Shown here in pieces: positions 8,749 through 18,191 of a stretch of DNA of 64,000 nt. Source of the DNA: Caballeronia arvi (GTDB lineage: Bacteria > Pseudomonadota > Gammaproteobacteria > Burkholderiales > Burkholderiaceae); contig NZ_FCOM02000022.1 of assembly GCF_001544695.2 (NCBI RefSeq), forward strand, positions 47,406 to 111,405, read 5' to 3'. Made by a program: the position numbers and the translations under genes. The notes under the pieces are model-generated. The model was not told where the DNA came from, ran no database searches, and was given only the letters and a program-made list of their open reading frames with translations. The stretch's first letter is position 1. Each line of letters opens with the position of its first letter.

Positions 8749-9747
8749 TTATGGTGTCTCTTGGTTTTTGAGTTGCTCGATGAAGCGTTTGCATTCGGCC
8801 GGCAGCGGCGCCTCGAACTGCAACGGCTCGCCCGTCGCCGGATGCGTGATTTTCAGTCGATAAGCGTGCAAAAACATGCGTTTGAGCGACGGTTTCGCGC
8901 TCGAACGCGCGAGCTCCTTGTTCAACGCGAAGTCGCCGTATTTGGCGTCACCCGCAATCGGCAGGCCGATGCTCGCCATATGCACGCGGATCTGATGCGT
9001 GCGGCCGGTCTTCAGTTCCGCCTCGACCCACGCGTAGTCGCGCCAGCGCTCGATCAGATTGAAGACCGTATGCGACGGCAGCCCGTTTTCCTGAATCCGC
9101 ACGCGCCGTTCGCCGTCCGCCGCGACGTACTTGTGCAGCGGCGCCTTCACGATGCGGCGGCGGCCCCAGTCGGCATGCCATTCGCCGTGTCCGCACGCGT
9201 AATAACGCTTGTCGACGCGATTTTCGCGAATCTGCTCGTGCAGATCGACGAGCGCCGAGCGCTTTTTCGCAAGCATCAACACGCCGGACGTCTCGCGATC
9301 GAGCCGATGCACCAGTTCGAGGAATTTCGCGTGAGGCCGCGCATTGCGAAGCTGTTCGATGACGCCGAACGCGACGCCGCTGCCGCCATGCACCGCGACG
9401 CCGCAAGGTTTATCGATGACGATCAGATGGTCGTCTTCGAAAATGATCGGGAACTCGGCCGCGGGCGCGTTCGACGACACCGGCGTCTCGTCGGCTTGCG
9501 CCGTGCGGATCGGCGGGACGCGCACGATATCGCCCAGCTCGAGCCGGTATGACGCGTCGATGCGGCCTTTGTTCACGCGCACTTCGCCGCTGCGCAGAAT
9601 CCGGTAGATATGGCTTTTCGGGACGCCTTTGCAGACGCGCAGCAAAAAATTGTCGATTCGCTGACCGGCTGCGTTCTCGTCGACTTCGATCATCGACACC
9701 TGTTCGCTTGCGACCCGTTTATGGGATGTTTTGCCTAACTCATTCAT
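8749..9747 (-). CDS. rluC: 23S rRNA pseudouridine synthase RluC
   Basis: RluC isomerises uridines 955, 2504 and 2580 (E. coli numbering) of 23S rRNA. The 332-residue protein has an N-terminal S4 RNA-binding domain (about residues 18-75), the catalytic motif LVHRLDRETSG with the essential Asp, and the RTHQIRVH motif. The location divergent from rne is the same as in E. coli and favours RluC over RluD. The start used is the ATG at 9747. Confidence 0.93.
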   Translation of the reverse strand: MNELGKTSHKRVASEQVSMIEVDENAAGQRIDNFLLRVCKGVPKSHIYRILRSGEVRVNKGRIDASYRLELGDIVRVPPIRTAQADETPVSSNAPAAEFPIIFEDDHLIVIDKPCGVAVHGGSGVAFGVIEQLRNARPHAKFLELVHRLDRETSGVLMLAKKRSALVDLHEQIRENRVDKRYYACGHGEWHADWGRRRIVKAPLHKYVAADGERRVRIQENGLPSHTVFNLIERWRDYAWVEAELKTGRTHQIRVHMASIGLPIAGDAKYGDFALNKELARSSAKPSLKRMFLHAYRLKITHPATGEPLQFEAPLPAECKRFIEQLKNQETP

Positions 9748-9759
9748 TCTGAATATAAT
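9731..9759 (+). promoter_or_regulatory. candidate sigma-70 promoter for rne
   Basis: On the plus strand TTGCCT (9731-9736) and a perfect TATAAT (9754-9759) are separated by exactly 17 bp, overlapping the 5' end of the divergent rluC gene. Transcription from here would give rne a leader of about 890 nt. Only the -10 is strong, so this is a prediction. Confidence 0.55.
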
Positions 9760-10655
9760 TTGCGAGCAGCCTGAAAAGGTCGACGCTTAGGATCAAGCAG
9801 CGGCCGTAATTGATCAGACTGTTGAGGTGCAAGCGATAAACCATCATTTTACTTGCGCCCAAGGTCAGTTGCTCACCCGGGATTCGAAGAGCAACGAGTT
9901 GCACGCACGGCGATATCACCGGCAGGGACGGAGCCCACAGGCGCGTTCGGTCGAGTCGATCGCCGACGGTAACGGATTTTTGGTCAAAAAGAATTTTATC
10001 GGCGAGAAGCGACGGCGCCCGGCAATCCAGCCGGACGCCTGCCCGAATCGGCCCTGCCATCGCGCGGGAGAATCAGGCAAATCGCGGCTCGCCGGATTGT
10101 GAACCATCGACGACGTGAATCGCTGCTGCGCTGATTGCTGCGAAGCGCGATACGAAACAAAGCGTCGCAAAGAGGCGAGACACGGACGAACCGCTGGCGG
10201 CTGAGAAGCTCGCGGTCATGCCGGCGCGGTCAAGCCGCAAGGATGGAGATTGGTGACGCAGCACCGCGAAGCATTGCGCGGCCCTGCACGATACCGCCCC
10301 GCCTTGCTGCTGCCGTTGGGAGGAAACAGGCTCTGTTGCAAGAGCGCCCTCGGGTTTGGCGCGTCAAATTTGAGACGCGAGAAGCCGCGGCGCCGCCGTG
10401 CATCCTCCGCCGCGCAGACAGCCGCGTCGGCGTCTCTTCGATGATTCGCATGTGCCCCACGGCGCGGCCGGCTCACTCGCCGCGCGCCTGCTTTCGGCAA
10501 TTCTCCCGCCAGAAGTCCCGCTCCAGCGTGCTTTGTGACAACACACAAAAAGCGTGGCACGCCCACCTTCCCGCTTCGTGCGCGTGATCGCGAATTTCGA
10601 TCACCGACGCCGATTCGCCTGACGAGGGGGGACGGAGCTGCTCTGGAGCCGTTTC
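9760..10655 (+). other. long 5' leader of rne (about 890 nt, no credible gene)
   Basis: No open frame in this stretch has a good ribosome-binding site together with plausible codon use. I read it as an untranslated leader. It contains several potential hairpins, for example GCTTTGTG...CACAAAAAGC near 10529-10552. In E. coli the rne leader is 361 nt and mediates autoregulation of RNase E; a similar role is inferred here. Confidence 0.5.
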
Positions 10656-13600
10656 ATGAAACGCATGCTGTTTAACGCGACGCAGCAAGAGGAATTGCGC
10701 GTCGCCATCGTCGATGGGCAGAAGCTCATCGACATCGACATCGAAACCGCCGGGCGCGAACAGCGCAAAGGCAACATCTACAAGGGAGTCGTCACGCGCA
10801 TCGAGCCGTCGCTCGAAGCGTGCTTCGTCAACTACGGCGAGGACCGCCACGGCTTTCTGCCGTTCAAGGAAGTCGCCCGCCAGTATTTCCGCGACGGCGT
10901 CGAGATGCGCTCCGCGCGCATCCAGGACGCGCTGAGGGAAGGTCAGGAACTCATCGTTCAGGTCGAGAAGGAAGAGCGCGGCAACAAGGGCGCGGCGCTG
11001 ACCACGTTCATCTCGCTGGCCGGCCGCTATCTCGTCCTGATGCCGAACAACCCGCGCGGCGGCGGCGTGTCGCGCCGGATCGAAGGCGACGAGCGGCAGG
11101 AACTGCGCGAAACCATGTCGCAGCTCGAACTGCCCGACGGCATGAGCATCATCGCGCGCACGGCGGGTATCGGCCGTTCGGCGGAAGAGCTCCAGTGGGA
11201 CCTGAATTACCTGATGCAGCTGTGGCGCGCGATCGAAGCCGCGTCGCAGAGCGGCGTCGGCGGCCAGCCGATGCTCATCTATCTCGAATCGAGCCTCGTC
11301 ATCCGGGCGATTCGCGACTATTTCCAGCCGGATATCGGCGAAATTCTCATCGACACGACCGAAATCCATGATCAGGCGCGCGCCTTCATGGATATCGTGA
11401 TGCCCGACAACCTGCAAAAGGTGAAGCGCTATCACGACGACGTGCCGCTCTTCTCGCGCTTCCAGATCGAGCATCAGATCGAGACCGCGTACTCGCGCAC
11501 GGTGCCGCTGCCTTCGGGCGGCGCGATCGTGATCGATCACACCGAGGCGCTCGTCGCCATCGACGTGAACTCGGCGCGCGCGACCAAGGGCGCGGACATC
11601 GAGGAAACCGCGACGCGCACCAATCTCGAAGCCGCCGACGAAGTCGCGCGCCAGCTTCGTCTGCGCGATCTGGGCGGGCTGATCGTGATCGATTTCATCG
11701 ACATGGAATCGGCCAAGAGCCAGCGCGAAGTCGAGCAGCGCCTGAAAGACGCGTTGAAGCACGACCGCGCGCGCGTACAAATGGGCAAGATTTCGCGCTT
11801 CGGGCTGATGGAGCTGTCGCGTCAGCGTCTGCGTCCGGCGCTGTCGGAAGGCAGCCATGTGACGTGCCCGCGCTGTAACGGCACCGGCCATATCCGCGAT
11901 ACCGAATCGTCCGCGCTGCAAGTGCTGCGGATCATTCAGGAAGAAGCGATGAAGGAAAACACCGCGGCGATCCATTGCCAGGTGCCGGTCGAGGTGACCG
12001 CCTTCCTGCTGAACGAAAAGCGCTCGGAAATCAACAAGATCGAGTCGCGCTTCAAGGTCAACGTCGTACTGATCCCGAACAAGCATCTCGAAACGCCGCA
12101 CTACAAGCTGGAACGTCTGCGTCACGACGATGCGCGCCTCGACGAACCGCGCGCCTCGTGGAAGATGGCCGTCGAAGCGGCGAGCGAGCTGGAATCGGAA
12201 ACGGGCTACAGCAAGCGCACCGAAGAAGTAAAGCCGAAGCAGGAAGCAGCCGTGAAGGGCATCACGCCCGAGAAGCCCGCGCCGAGCGCGCCGGTCAAGC
12301 CCGCGCCTGTCGAAGCCGCGCCCGCTCCTGCGCCCGTGCCGGCGAGCGGCGGTTTCATCGCGTGGATCAAGAATCTGTTCGGCATTCAGCCTGCGGCGGC
12401 GCCCGCTCCGGCGCCGGTCGAAGTGCAACCGGCAACGCGTCCGCAGCGTGAGCGCGGCGAGCGCCCGGGCGGCGGTGATCGCAACCGCAACCGCCGTGGT
12501 GGTGGCGCCGGTCGTGAAGGTGCTGCAGCCGGTGCGACGGCGAGTGGCAATGGCGCGGGCCGCCAGGGCGCGCGTCGTGAAGATCGCGAGGCACGTGGCG
12601 GCCGCGAAGGTCGCGAACTGCGTGAGGTCCGCGAGCCGCGTGAAGCGCGCGAGCCGCGTGAAACACGGGAACCGCGTGAGGCACGCGAGCCGCGCGATCG
12701 CAACGCGGAACGCGCCGCACGTCCGGAAGCTGGCGAGCGCCAGGAACGCCGCGAACGTCCGGATCGGGGCGAACGGGCTGAGCGTGCCGATCGTCCGGAA
12801 CGCGCTGAACGTGGCGAGCGCCGCAAGCCGCAGCCGGAAGCCGCCGTCGAGGCGCTGACGCAAAGCGAAACGGTCGCGCCGGAGTTCGTCGACGCAGCGC
12901 AAGCCAGCGCCGACGCGCAACAGACCGACATCGACGCACTGTCCGCCGATCAGAGCGCAGCCGCGCGTGAAGGCGAAGAACGCCGTCGCCGCCGCCGTGG
13001 CCGCCGTGGCGGCCGTCGCGATCGCGATGACGATGGCATGACCGTGAATCACGCAGCCGATGTCGCGGAAGCAGAAGGCGCGGCGGAAAGCGTCTCGGCG
13101 CAAGCCGGCGTATTCGACGCCGAAGCCGCGCAGGAAGCGGCCGCTCGTCGCGAAGCACGCCCTGCCGCCGCACAAGCGGCCGAGCAGCCGGCGGAGCAGC
13201 CTGTTGTCGAACCGATCGCTCAGCCGGTCGAAGCGAAGCCGCAGGAGCAAGCGCCCGCAGCAGCCGAGGAAGCACCGGTTGCCAGGACCGCCGAAGCGGA
13301 GCCGTTCGAGCTGAAAGCGCAAACGCCCGAGCCGACGACGTTCGATCTCTTCGAGAAGCCCGCCCCGGCGCCTGCGGTCGAGAATCCGTTCGGCCCGTCG
13401 CCGAAGGCCGCCGAGGTGCAGACGGCCGATCCGTTCGCGCCGGCGCCGACGCCCGCGCCTGTCCTCACGGAAGCGCCGAAGCCTGCCGTCGTCGAAGCGC
13501 CGGCCCAGCCTGCCGAGGAAGTTCCGGCTGCGGCGCCCGTCGCCGCAACGGAACCCGCCGAAGCGGCCGAGCCGGTGAAAACCGCCGCGGTCGCGCCGAC

Positions 13601-13943
13601 GCCCGAAGCGACGGCCGTCGAGCCGGTGAAGCCGGTCGAGCGCACGGAAGCGCAAGCGCCGGTCGCAGCTCAGGAGCCGGTCGCCGTCGTTTCGGAGCCG
13701 GTGAAGGCAGCCGCGCCCGCCGCGCCTGCGACTTCGACGCCGATCGCAGTCGCCGCTCTTCAGCCGATGCTGGAGCGCGCAGGCCTCGTCTGGGTCAACA
13801 CGGACGAAGGCAAGCTGCGCGACGCGAACGCCGCCGCCGCGCGCGAACCGGCGCCGGTGCGCGTGCCGCGCGAGCGCAAGCCGCTCCCGCCGGCCGACAC
13901 CACGCCGATGCAGCAAGTGGAAACCAGCAAGAGCATCCACTGA
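10656..13943 (+). CDS. rne: ribonuclease E
   Basis: RNase E is the main endoribonuclease for mRNA decay and rRNA/tRNA processing and scaffolds the degradosome. The 1095-residue product begins MKRMLFNATQ, has an S1 domain at roughly residues 35-125, the DNase-I-like catalytic part with VAIDVNSARATKG, and the zinc-link CPRC at residue 404, the same position as in E. coli. After about residue 520 the protein becomes disordered: Pro/Ala-rich, then Arg-rich with REPREA-type hexad repeats (about 652-685), a further RRRRRGRRGGRRDRD patch and a long Ala/Glu/Pro tail. These basic tracts are expected to bind RNA. A clear terminator follows. Confidence 0.97.
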   Translation: MKRMLFNATQQEELRVAIVDGQKLIDIDIETAGREQRKGNIYKGVVTRIEPSLEACFVNYGEDRHGFLPFKEVARQYFRDGVEMRSARIQDALREGQELIVQVEKEERGNKGAALTTFISLAGRYLVLMPNNPRGGGVSRRIEGDERQELRETMSQLELPDGMSIIARTAGIGRSAEELQWDLNYLMQLWRAIEAASQSGVGGQPMLIYLESSLVIRAIRDYFQPDIGEILIDTTEIHDQARAFMDIVMPDNLQKVKRYHDDVPLFSRFQIEHQIETAYSRTVPLPSGGAIVIDHTEALVAIDVNSARATKGADIEETATRTNLEAADEVARQLRLRDLGGLIVIDFIDMESAKSQREVEQRLKDALKHDRARVQMGKISRFGLMELSRQRLRPALSEGSHVTCPRCNGTGHIRDTESSALQVLRIIQEEAMKENTAAIHCQVPVEVTAFLLNEKRSEINKIESRFKVNVVLIPNKHLETPHYKLERLRHDDARLDEPRASWKMAVEAASELESETGYSKRTEEVKPKQEAAVKGITPEKPAPSAPVKPAPVEAAPAPAPVPASGGFIAWIKNLFGIQPAAAPAPAPVEVQPATRPQRERGERPGGGDRNRNRRGGGAGREGAAAGATASGNGAGRQGARREDREARGGREGRELREVREPREAREPRETREPREAREPRDRNAERAARPEAGERQERRERPDRGERAERADRPERAERGERRKPQPEAAVEALTQSETVAPEFVDAAQASADAQQTDIDALSADQSAAAREGEERRRRRRGRRGGRRDRDDDGMTVNHAADVAEAEGAAESVSAQAGVFDAEAAQEAAARREARPAAAQAAEQPAEQPVVEPIAQPVEAKPQEQAPAAAEEAPVARTAEAEPFELKAQTPEPTTFDLFEKPAPAPAVENPFGPSPKAAEVQTADPFAPAPTPAPVLTEAPKPAVVEAPAQPAEEVPAAAPVAATEPAEAAEPVKTAAVAPTPEATAVEPVKPVERTEAQAPVAAQEPVAVVSEPVKAAAPAAPATSTPIAVAALQPMLERAGLVWVNTDEGKLRDANAAAAREPAPVRVPRERKPLPPADTTPMQQVETSKSIH

Positions 13944-13992
13944 GCGTGAAAGCGCGGGCCGGGTCGCTTCGGCGATCCGGCGGCAGTCAGAC

Positions 13993-14026
13993 AACGCCAT
14001 CGATTTTCGAATCGATGGCGTTTTTC
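13993..14026 (+). terminator. rho-independent terminator of rne
   Basis: A perfect 12-bp stem (AACGCCATCGAT / ATCGATGGCGTT) with a 6-nt loop is followed by a run of T. It lies 50 bp after the rne stop codon. Confidence 0.9.
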
Positions 14027-14179
14027 ATTGCTTTATCGAAAATTGGCCGAAACCGCGGGAAAACCGGGACGCCGTGTCGCTGCGTCCCGATGCCCCGGAC
14101 CGCGCGGTTCCGCTAAAATGGGACGATTCAATCATCATTCGAACAAGGCCTTAGCGGCCGAAGCGAGCCCCGAGTCATC

Positions 14180-15286
14180 ATGTCCCGACGCATCATTCCC
14201 CTGGCCGATGTCAGCTCGATTCCGGACTTTTCCGGCGCCGCGACGTCGCCGTCCGGGCTGCTCACGGACACGCTCGCGCGCCCGCTGCGCGACTTGCGCA
14301 TCTCGGTGACGGACCGCTGCAACTTCCGCTGCGTGTACTGCATGCCGCGCGAAGTGTTCGACAAGGACTACCAGTTTCTTCCGCACGCCGCCTTGCTCTC
14401 GTTCGAGGAAATCGAGCGGCTCGCGCGTGTGTTCGTCGCGCACGGCGTCGAAAAAATTCGTCTCACGGGCGGCGAGCCGCTGTTGCGCAAGAACATCGAA
14501 TTTCTGATCGAACGGCTCGCGCTTTTGCGCACGCCGGAAGGCCGCCCGCTCGATCTCACGCTGACGACGAACGGCTCGCTTCTCGCGCGCAAGGCGCGTT
14601 CTTTGAGGGACGCGGGCCTTTCGCGCGTCACGGTCAGCCTCGACGCCCTCGACGATGCCCTCTTTCGCCGCATGAACGACGCCGATTTCGCGGTCGCCGA
14701 CGTGCTGGACGGCATCGAAACGGCGCAAGCCGTCGGTCTCGATCCAATCAAGATCAACATGGTCGTGAAGCGCGGCACGAACGACCAGGAAATCGTGCCG
14801 ATGGCGCGCCACTTCAAAGGCAGCGGCGCCGTTCTGCGTTTCATCGAATATATGGATGTCGGGGCGTCGAACGGCTGGAACATGAGCGAAGTGTTGCCGT
14901 CGGCGCAAGTCGTCGAGCGTATCGACGCGCATTTTCCGCTCGACCCGCTCGAAGCGCACACGGCTGCCGAAACGGCGCAACGCTGGGGCTATCGCGACGG
15001 CAGCGGTGAAATCGGCGTGATTTCCAGCGTCACGCGCGCGTTTTGCGGCGATTGCACGCGCGCGCGGCTGTCGACGGAAGGCAAGCTCTATCTGTGCCTC
15101 TTCGCGGTATCCGGCCACGATCTGCGCGGCCTGATCCGCGGCGGCGCGAGCGACAACGAAGTCGGCACCGCCATCGCGCGCATCTGGGAAGCGCGCGGCG
15201 ACCGCTATTCGCAACTGCGCGGGAGCGCATCGGCGCCGTCGCGCGATGACGCGCGTCGCGTCGAAATGTCGTACATCGGCGGCTGA
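14180..15286 (+). CDS. moaA: GTP 3',8-cyclase MoaA
   Basis: MoaA is the radical SAM enzyme that starts molybdenum cofactor synthesis by converting GTP to 3',8-cyclo-7,8-dihydro-GTP. The N-terminal cluster motif CNFRCVYC (Cys47, Cys51, Cys54) follows TDR, and the second [4Fe-4S] site is in FCGDCTRARL plus a later CLF cysteine. The protein ends in the conserved Gly-Gly needed for activation. The 368-residue length is normal. It is followed by mobA and moeA on the same strand. Confidence 0.97.
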   Translation: MSRRIIPLADVSSIPDFSGAATSPSGLLTDTLARPLRDLRISVTDRCNFRCVYCMPREVFDKDYQFLPHAALLSFEEIERLARVFVAHGVEKIRLTGGEPLLRKNIEFLIERLALLRTPEGRPLDLTLTTNGSLLARKARSLRDAGLSRVTVSLDALDDALFRRMNDADFAVADVLDGIETAQAVGLDPIKINMVVKRGTNDQEIVPMARHFKGSGAVLRFIEYMDVGASNGWNMSEVLPSAQVVERIDAHFPLDPLEAHTAAETAQRWGYRDGSGEIGVISSVTRAFCGDCTRARLSTEGKLYLCLFAVSGHDLRGLIRGGASDNEVGTAIARIWEARGDRYSQLRGSASAPSRDDARRVEMSYIGG

Positions 15287-15302
15287 GCGCGGCGGATCGC
15301 TC

Positions 15303-15923
15303 GTGCTGAACGTTCATTCATCCTCGAATGTCACTGCGCTCGTGCTCGCGGGCGGACGCGGCTCGCGCATGGGCGGCGTCGACAAGGGCATGCAGCCGTT
15401 TCACGGCGAGCCGCTCGCGCTGCACGTGATACGGCGCGTCGCGCCTCAGGCGGCCGCGGTGCTGATCAGCGCGAATCGTTCCCTCGACGACTACGCGCGC
15501 CTCGGCGCGGCGTTCGGCGCGCACGTGATCGCCGACACGCGCGCGGATTTTCCCGGGCCGCTGGCCGGCATCGCCGCCGCGTTGCGCGCCGCGACGACGG
15601 AGTTCGTGCTGATCGCGCCGTGCGATGCGCCGTTCGTCGACGAACATCTCGGCGCCGCACTGATGCACGCACTCGAGGCAAAGCGCGCGAGCATTGCCTA
15701 CGCCGCAACGATCGATGCCTCCGGCGAAGTGATGGCGCATCCGGTTTTCGCGCTTTTGCGAACCTCGCTCGCCGACGATCTCGACGCCTGGCTCGACGCC
15801 GGCGAACGCAAAGTCCGCGCGTGGTACGCGCGCCACACGGCGGCGGAAGTCCAATTTCACGACGAACGCGCGTTTTACAATATCAACGATTTACAGCAGC
15901 TGGCCGAGCTGGAACGCCGCTGA
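15303..15923 (+). CDS. mobA: molybdenum cofactor guanylyltransferase MobA
   Basis: MobA transfers GMP from GTP to Mo-molybdopterin, forming the bis-MGD precursor. The nucleotidyltransferase signature LVLAGGRGSRMGGVDKG is near the N-terminus, and PCDAPFVD marks the metal-binding region. I chose the GTG at 15303, which gives 206 residues, close to the family norm. An ATG at 15246 would overlap the end of moaA by 41 bases and add 19 atypical residues. No strong ribosome-binding site distinguishes the two, so the start is uncertain. Confidence 0.9.
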   Translation: MLNVHSSSNVTALVLAGGRGSRMGGVDKGMQPFHGEPLALHVIRRVAPQAAAVLISANRSLDDYARLGAAFGAHVIADTRADFPGPLAGIAAALRAATTEFVLIAPCDAPFVDEHLGAALMHALEAKRASIAYAATIDASGEVMAHPVFALLRTSLADDLDAWLDAGERKVRAWYARHTAAEVQFHDERAFYNINDLQQLAELERR

Positions 15924-16056
15924 CTCGTAACCCGACCGTTGCAGCCCGACTGTTCGCGCGATTCCGCCTTGCGGCCATCCGACGTTCGGGCGCTCAATCA
16001 CCGCGCGGCCTCGTGGCTGCTTCTTCGCCGGGCTCCGGCCGCGATCACGCCGATTC

Positions 16057-17361
16057 ATGACCACGTCCAAGGAATTCTCCGCCTGCGTCGCCCATTACGA
16101 TCCGAACGCGCTGCCCGTCATCGCAGCGCAGGAAATCGTGCGTCAATGGGCCACGCCGCGTACGCGTGACGCGCAGATTGAGCGCGTAGGCTTGCACGAC
16201 GCGCTCGACCGCGTGCTCGCCGAAGACGTGATCTCGCCCATCGACGTGCCCGCCTTCGACAATTCCGCTATGGACGGCTACGCATTCGCCGGCGAGGCGC
16301 TCGCGGGCGGCGCTGCCACGCTGGGTCTCACCGTCGCGGGCGCCGCGCTCGCCGGACGGCCGTTCGATGCCGCGCCGGGTGCGGGCCAATGCGTGCGCAT
16401 CATGACGGGCGCGCTGATTCCGCCCGGCTGCGACACGGTCGTGCCGCAGGAACTCGTGACCCGCGAAGGCGATGCGATCCGCTTCTCCACGGCCGCAGTT
16501 CGTGCCGGCCAGAACCGCCGCCTGTCGGGCGAAGATCTCGCGAAAGGCAAGCCCGCGCTGATCGCGGGCCGCATCGTGCGCGCGTCGGATCTCGGCCTGC
16601 TCGCGTCGCTCGGCATCGGCGAGGTGTGTGTCTACAAGCGCCTCACTGTCGCGTTTTTCTCGACGGGCGACGAATTGCGCTCGGTCGGCGAAACGCTGAG
16701 CCCGGGCAGCCTTTACGACAGCAACCGCTACACGCTCTTCGCGATGCTCAAGCGCCTGAACGTCGAGAGCGTCGATCTCGGCATCGTGCGCGACGACCGT
16801 GCATCGCTCGAAAAGGCGTTGCGCGAGGCCACCGAACGCGCGGACGTGGTCATCAGCTCGGGCGGCGTCTCGGTCGGCGATGCGGACTTCACGCGCGAAC
16901 TGATGAATTCGCTCGGCGACGTCGCCTTCTGGAAGATCGCGATGCGCCCCGGACGGCCGCTCGCCTTCGGCCGCCTCTGGTCGGGCGCGCGCGCGGGCAC
17001 GGGCGAATCGGCGCTATTCTTCGGCTTGCCGGGCAATCCGGTCGCCGTGATGGCGACGTTTTACTTCATCGTGCGCGAGGCGCTTCTGGCGATGTCCGGC
17101 GCGACGCGCCAGCCGCTCACGGCGATCCGCGCAATCAGTGCCGAGCCGATAAAGAAGCGCGCGGGCCGCACGGAGTTCCAGCGCGGCATCGCCACACGCG
17201 ACGACGACGGTCGCTTTCACGTCGTCACCACGGGTCCGCAAGGTTCTGGCGTGCTCAGTTCGATGAGCGAAGCGAACTGCTTCATCGTGCTGGAGCACGC
17301 GCGCGGCGACATCGACGCCGGAGACGAAGTCGAGATCGTGCCGTTCGACGGCCTGATCTGA
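16057..17361 (+). CDS. moeA: molybdopterin molybdenumtransferase MoeA
   Basis: MoeA inserts molybdenum into adenylated molybdopterin. The 434-residue protein shows the conserved N-terminal block DNSAMDGYAF, the MTGALIPPGCDTVVPQE region, FFSTGDEL, SSGGVSVGDADF and GLPGNPVAVMATF. It completes a moaA-mobA-moeA set. The adenylating partner Mog is encoded 32 kb away in this window. A 133-bp spacer with no visible structure separates it from mobA. Confidence 0.96.
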   Translation: MTTSKEFSACVAHYDPNALPVIAAQEIVRQWATPRTRDAQIERVGLHDALDRVLAEDVISPIDVPAFDNSAMDGYAFAGEALAGGAATLGLTVAGAALAGRPFDAAPGAGQCVRIMTGALIPPGCDTVVPQELVTREGDAIRFSTAAVRAGQNRRLSGEDLAKGKPALIAGRIVRASDLGLLASLGIGEVCVYKRLTVAFFSTGDELRSVGETLSPGSLYDSNRYTLFAMLKRLNVESVDLGIVRDDRASLEKALREATERADVVISSGGVSVGDADFTRELMNSLGDVAFWKIAMRPGRPLAFGRLWSGARAGTGESALFFGLPGNPVAVMATFYFIVREALLAMSGATRQPLTAIRAISAEPIKKRAGRTEFQRGIATRDDDGRFHVVTTGPQGSGVLSSMSEANCFIVLEHARGDIDAGDEVEIVPFDGLI

Positions 17362-17426
17362 CGGGCGCCACGGCACGCGCCGCCAGGACCAAACATTCCT
17401 ACATCGATAGACGGGGCTTTCCTTCC

Positions 17427-17702
17427 ATGAAAAAGCAGATCTCATTTATCGCACCGGGACAGACCGCCAAGGCGCTGATCCTCGTGTACCTGACTTTCAG
17501 CGTGCCGATCGTGCTGCTCGGCGTGGTGGTCGCGTTCGTCCGATTCGGCTCGGTGGAAGTAAGCACCGTCACGAGCGCGCTGCTGCTGAACGCGATTCTC
17601 GGTTTCGTCCTGCTTTGGATCGCGTGCCATGCGTATAACTGGGTGGCGTCGCGTTTCGGCGGCATCGAGATCGTACTGTCCGACGCGCCGGAGGAAGCAT
17701 GA
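17427..17702 (+). CDS. small two-TM membrane protein of unknown function
   Basis: This 91-residue protein has two hydrophobic helices at about residues 17-37 and 46-66 joined by a short loop, and an acidic C-terminus. The ATG at 17427 is preceded by TCCTTCC rather than a clean Shine-Dalgarno. The stop overlaps the start of the acetyltransferase gene by four bases (ATGA), so the two are probably translated together. I do not recognise the family. The codon pattern is that of the neighbours. Confidence 0.75.
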   Translation: MKKQISFIAPGQTAKALILVYLTFSVPIVLLGVVVAFVRFGSVEVSTVTSALLLNAILGFVLLWIACHAYNWVASRFGGIEIVLSDAPEEA

Positions 17703-18190
17703 GTGCGTCGAACCCGGGTGCAACGATTCGCGCGGCCACGCCCGCCGACATCCCCGCGATTTTCGGCCTGATGTACGAGCTCGCCGAGTTCGAAAAGCTC
17801 ACGCATCTGTTCATCGCGACTGAGGAAGGCGTGCACGATGCCCTCTTCGGCGCGCGCCCTGCCGCTGAAGCGCTCGTCGCGGAGCAGGCGGGCGAAGTCG
17901 TCAGCTATGCGCTCTTCTTCCAGAACTTCTCGACCTTTCTCGGCAAGCGCGGTCTTTATCTCGAAGACCTCTATGTGCGTCCGTCGATGCGCGGCAGCGG
18001 TCTCGGCACGCTGATGCTGAAAGAGCTCGCGGCGCTTGCGGTCGAGCGTCAGTGCGGCCGCTTCGAGTGGTCGGTGCTCGACTGGAATCAGAACGCCATC
18101 GACTTCTACGAAAAGATGGGCGCGACCGTGCTGCCCGATTGGCGCATCGTGCGCGTGACGGGCGAGCCGCTCGAACGCCTCGCCCGGTGA
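17699..18190 (+). CDS. GNAT family N-acetyltransferase
   Basis: A single-domain GNAT protein of 163 residues. The acetyl-CoA binding signature is visible as LEDLYVRPSMRGSGLGTLML, followed by FEWSVLDWNQNAIDFYEKMGA, the pattern shared with diamine/spermidine-type acetyltransferases. The substrate is not determinable from sequence. It is coupled to the small membrane protein upstream and ends one base from the convergent rmuC stop. Confidence 0.9.
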   Translation: MSASNPGATIRAATPADIPAIFGLMYELAEFEKLTHLFIATEEGVHDALFGARPAAEALVAEQAGEVVSYALFFQNFSTFLGKRGLYLEDLYVRPSMRGSGLGTLMLKELAALAVERQCGRFEWSVLDWNQNAIDFYEKMGATVLPDWRIVRVTGEPLERLAR

Positions 18191-18191
18191 T

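Noticed and set aside
9740..10060. A 106-codon minus-strand frame in the rne leader
   Set aside because: It overlaps the start of rluC, lacks a ribosome-binding site and has atypical codon use.
12612..13020. Short direct repeats that might be a CRISPR or VNTR array
   Set aside because: The repeats are 18-nt coding units without spacers and are in frame with rne.
10473..14000. A very long open frame (about 1175 codons) antisense to rne
   Set aside because: It mirrors the rne coding sequence, has low-complexity Arg-rich translation and no ribosome-binding site or homology pattern. It is a shadow caused by high GC3 and the repetitive rne tail.
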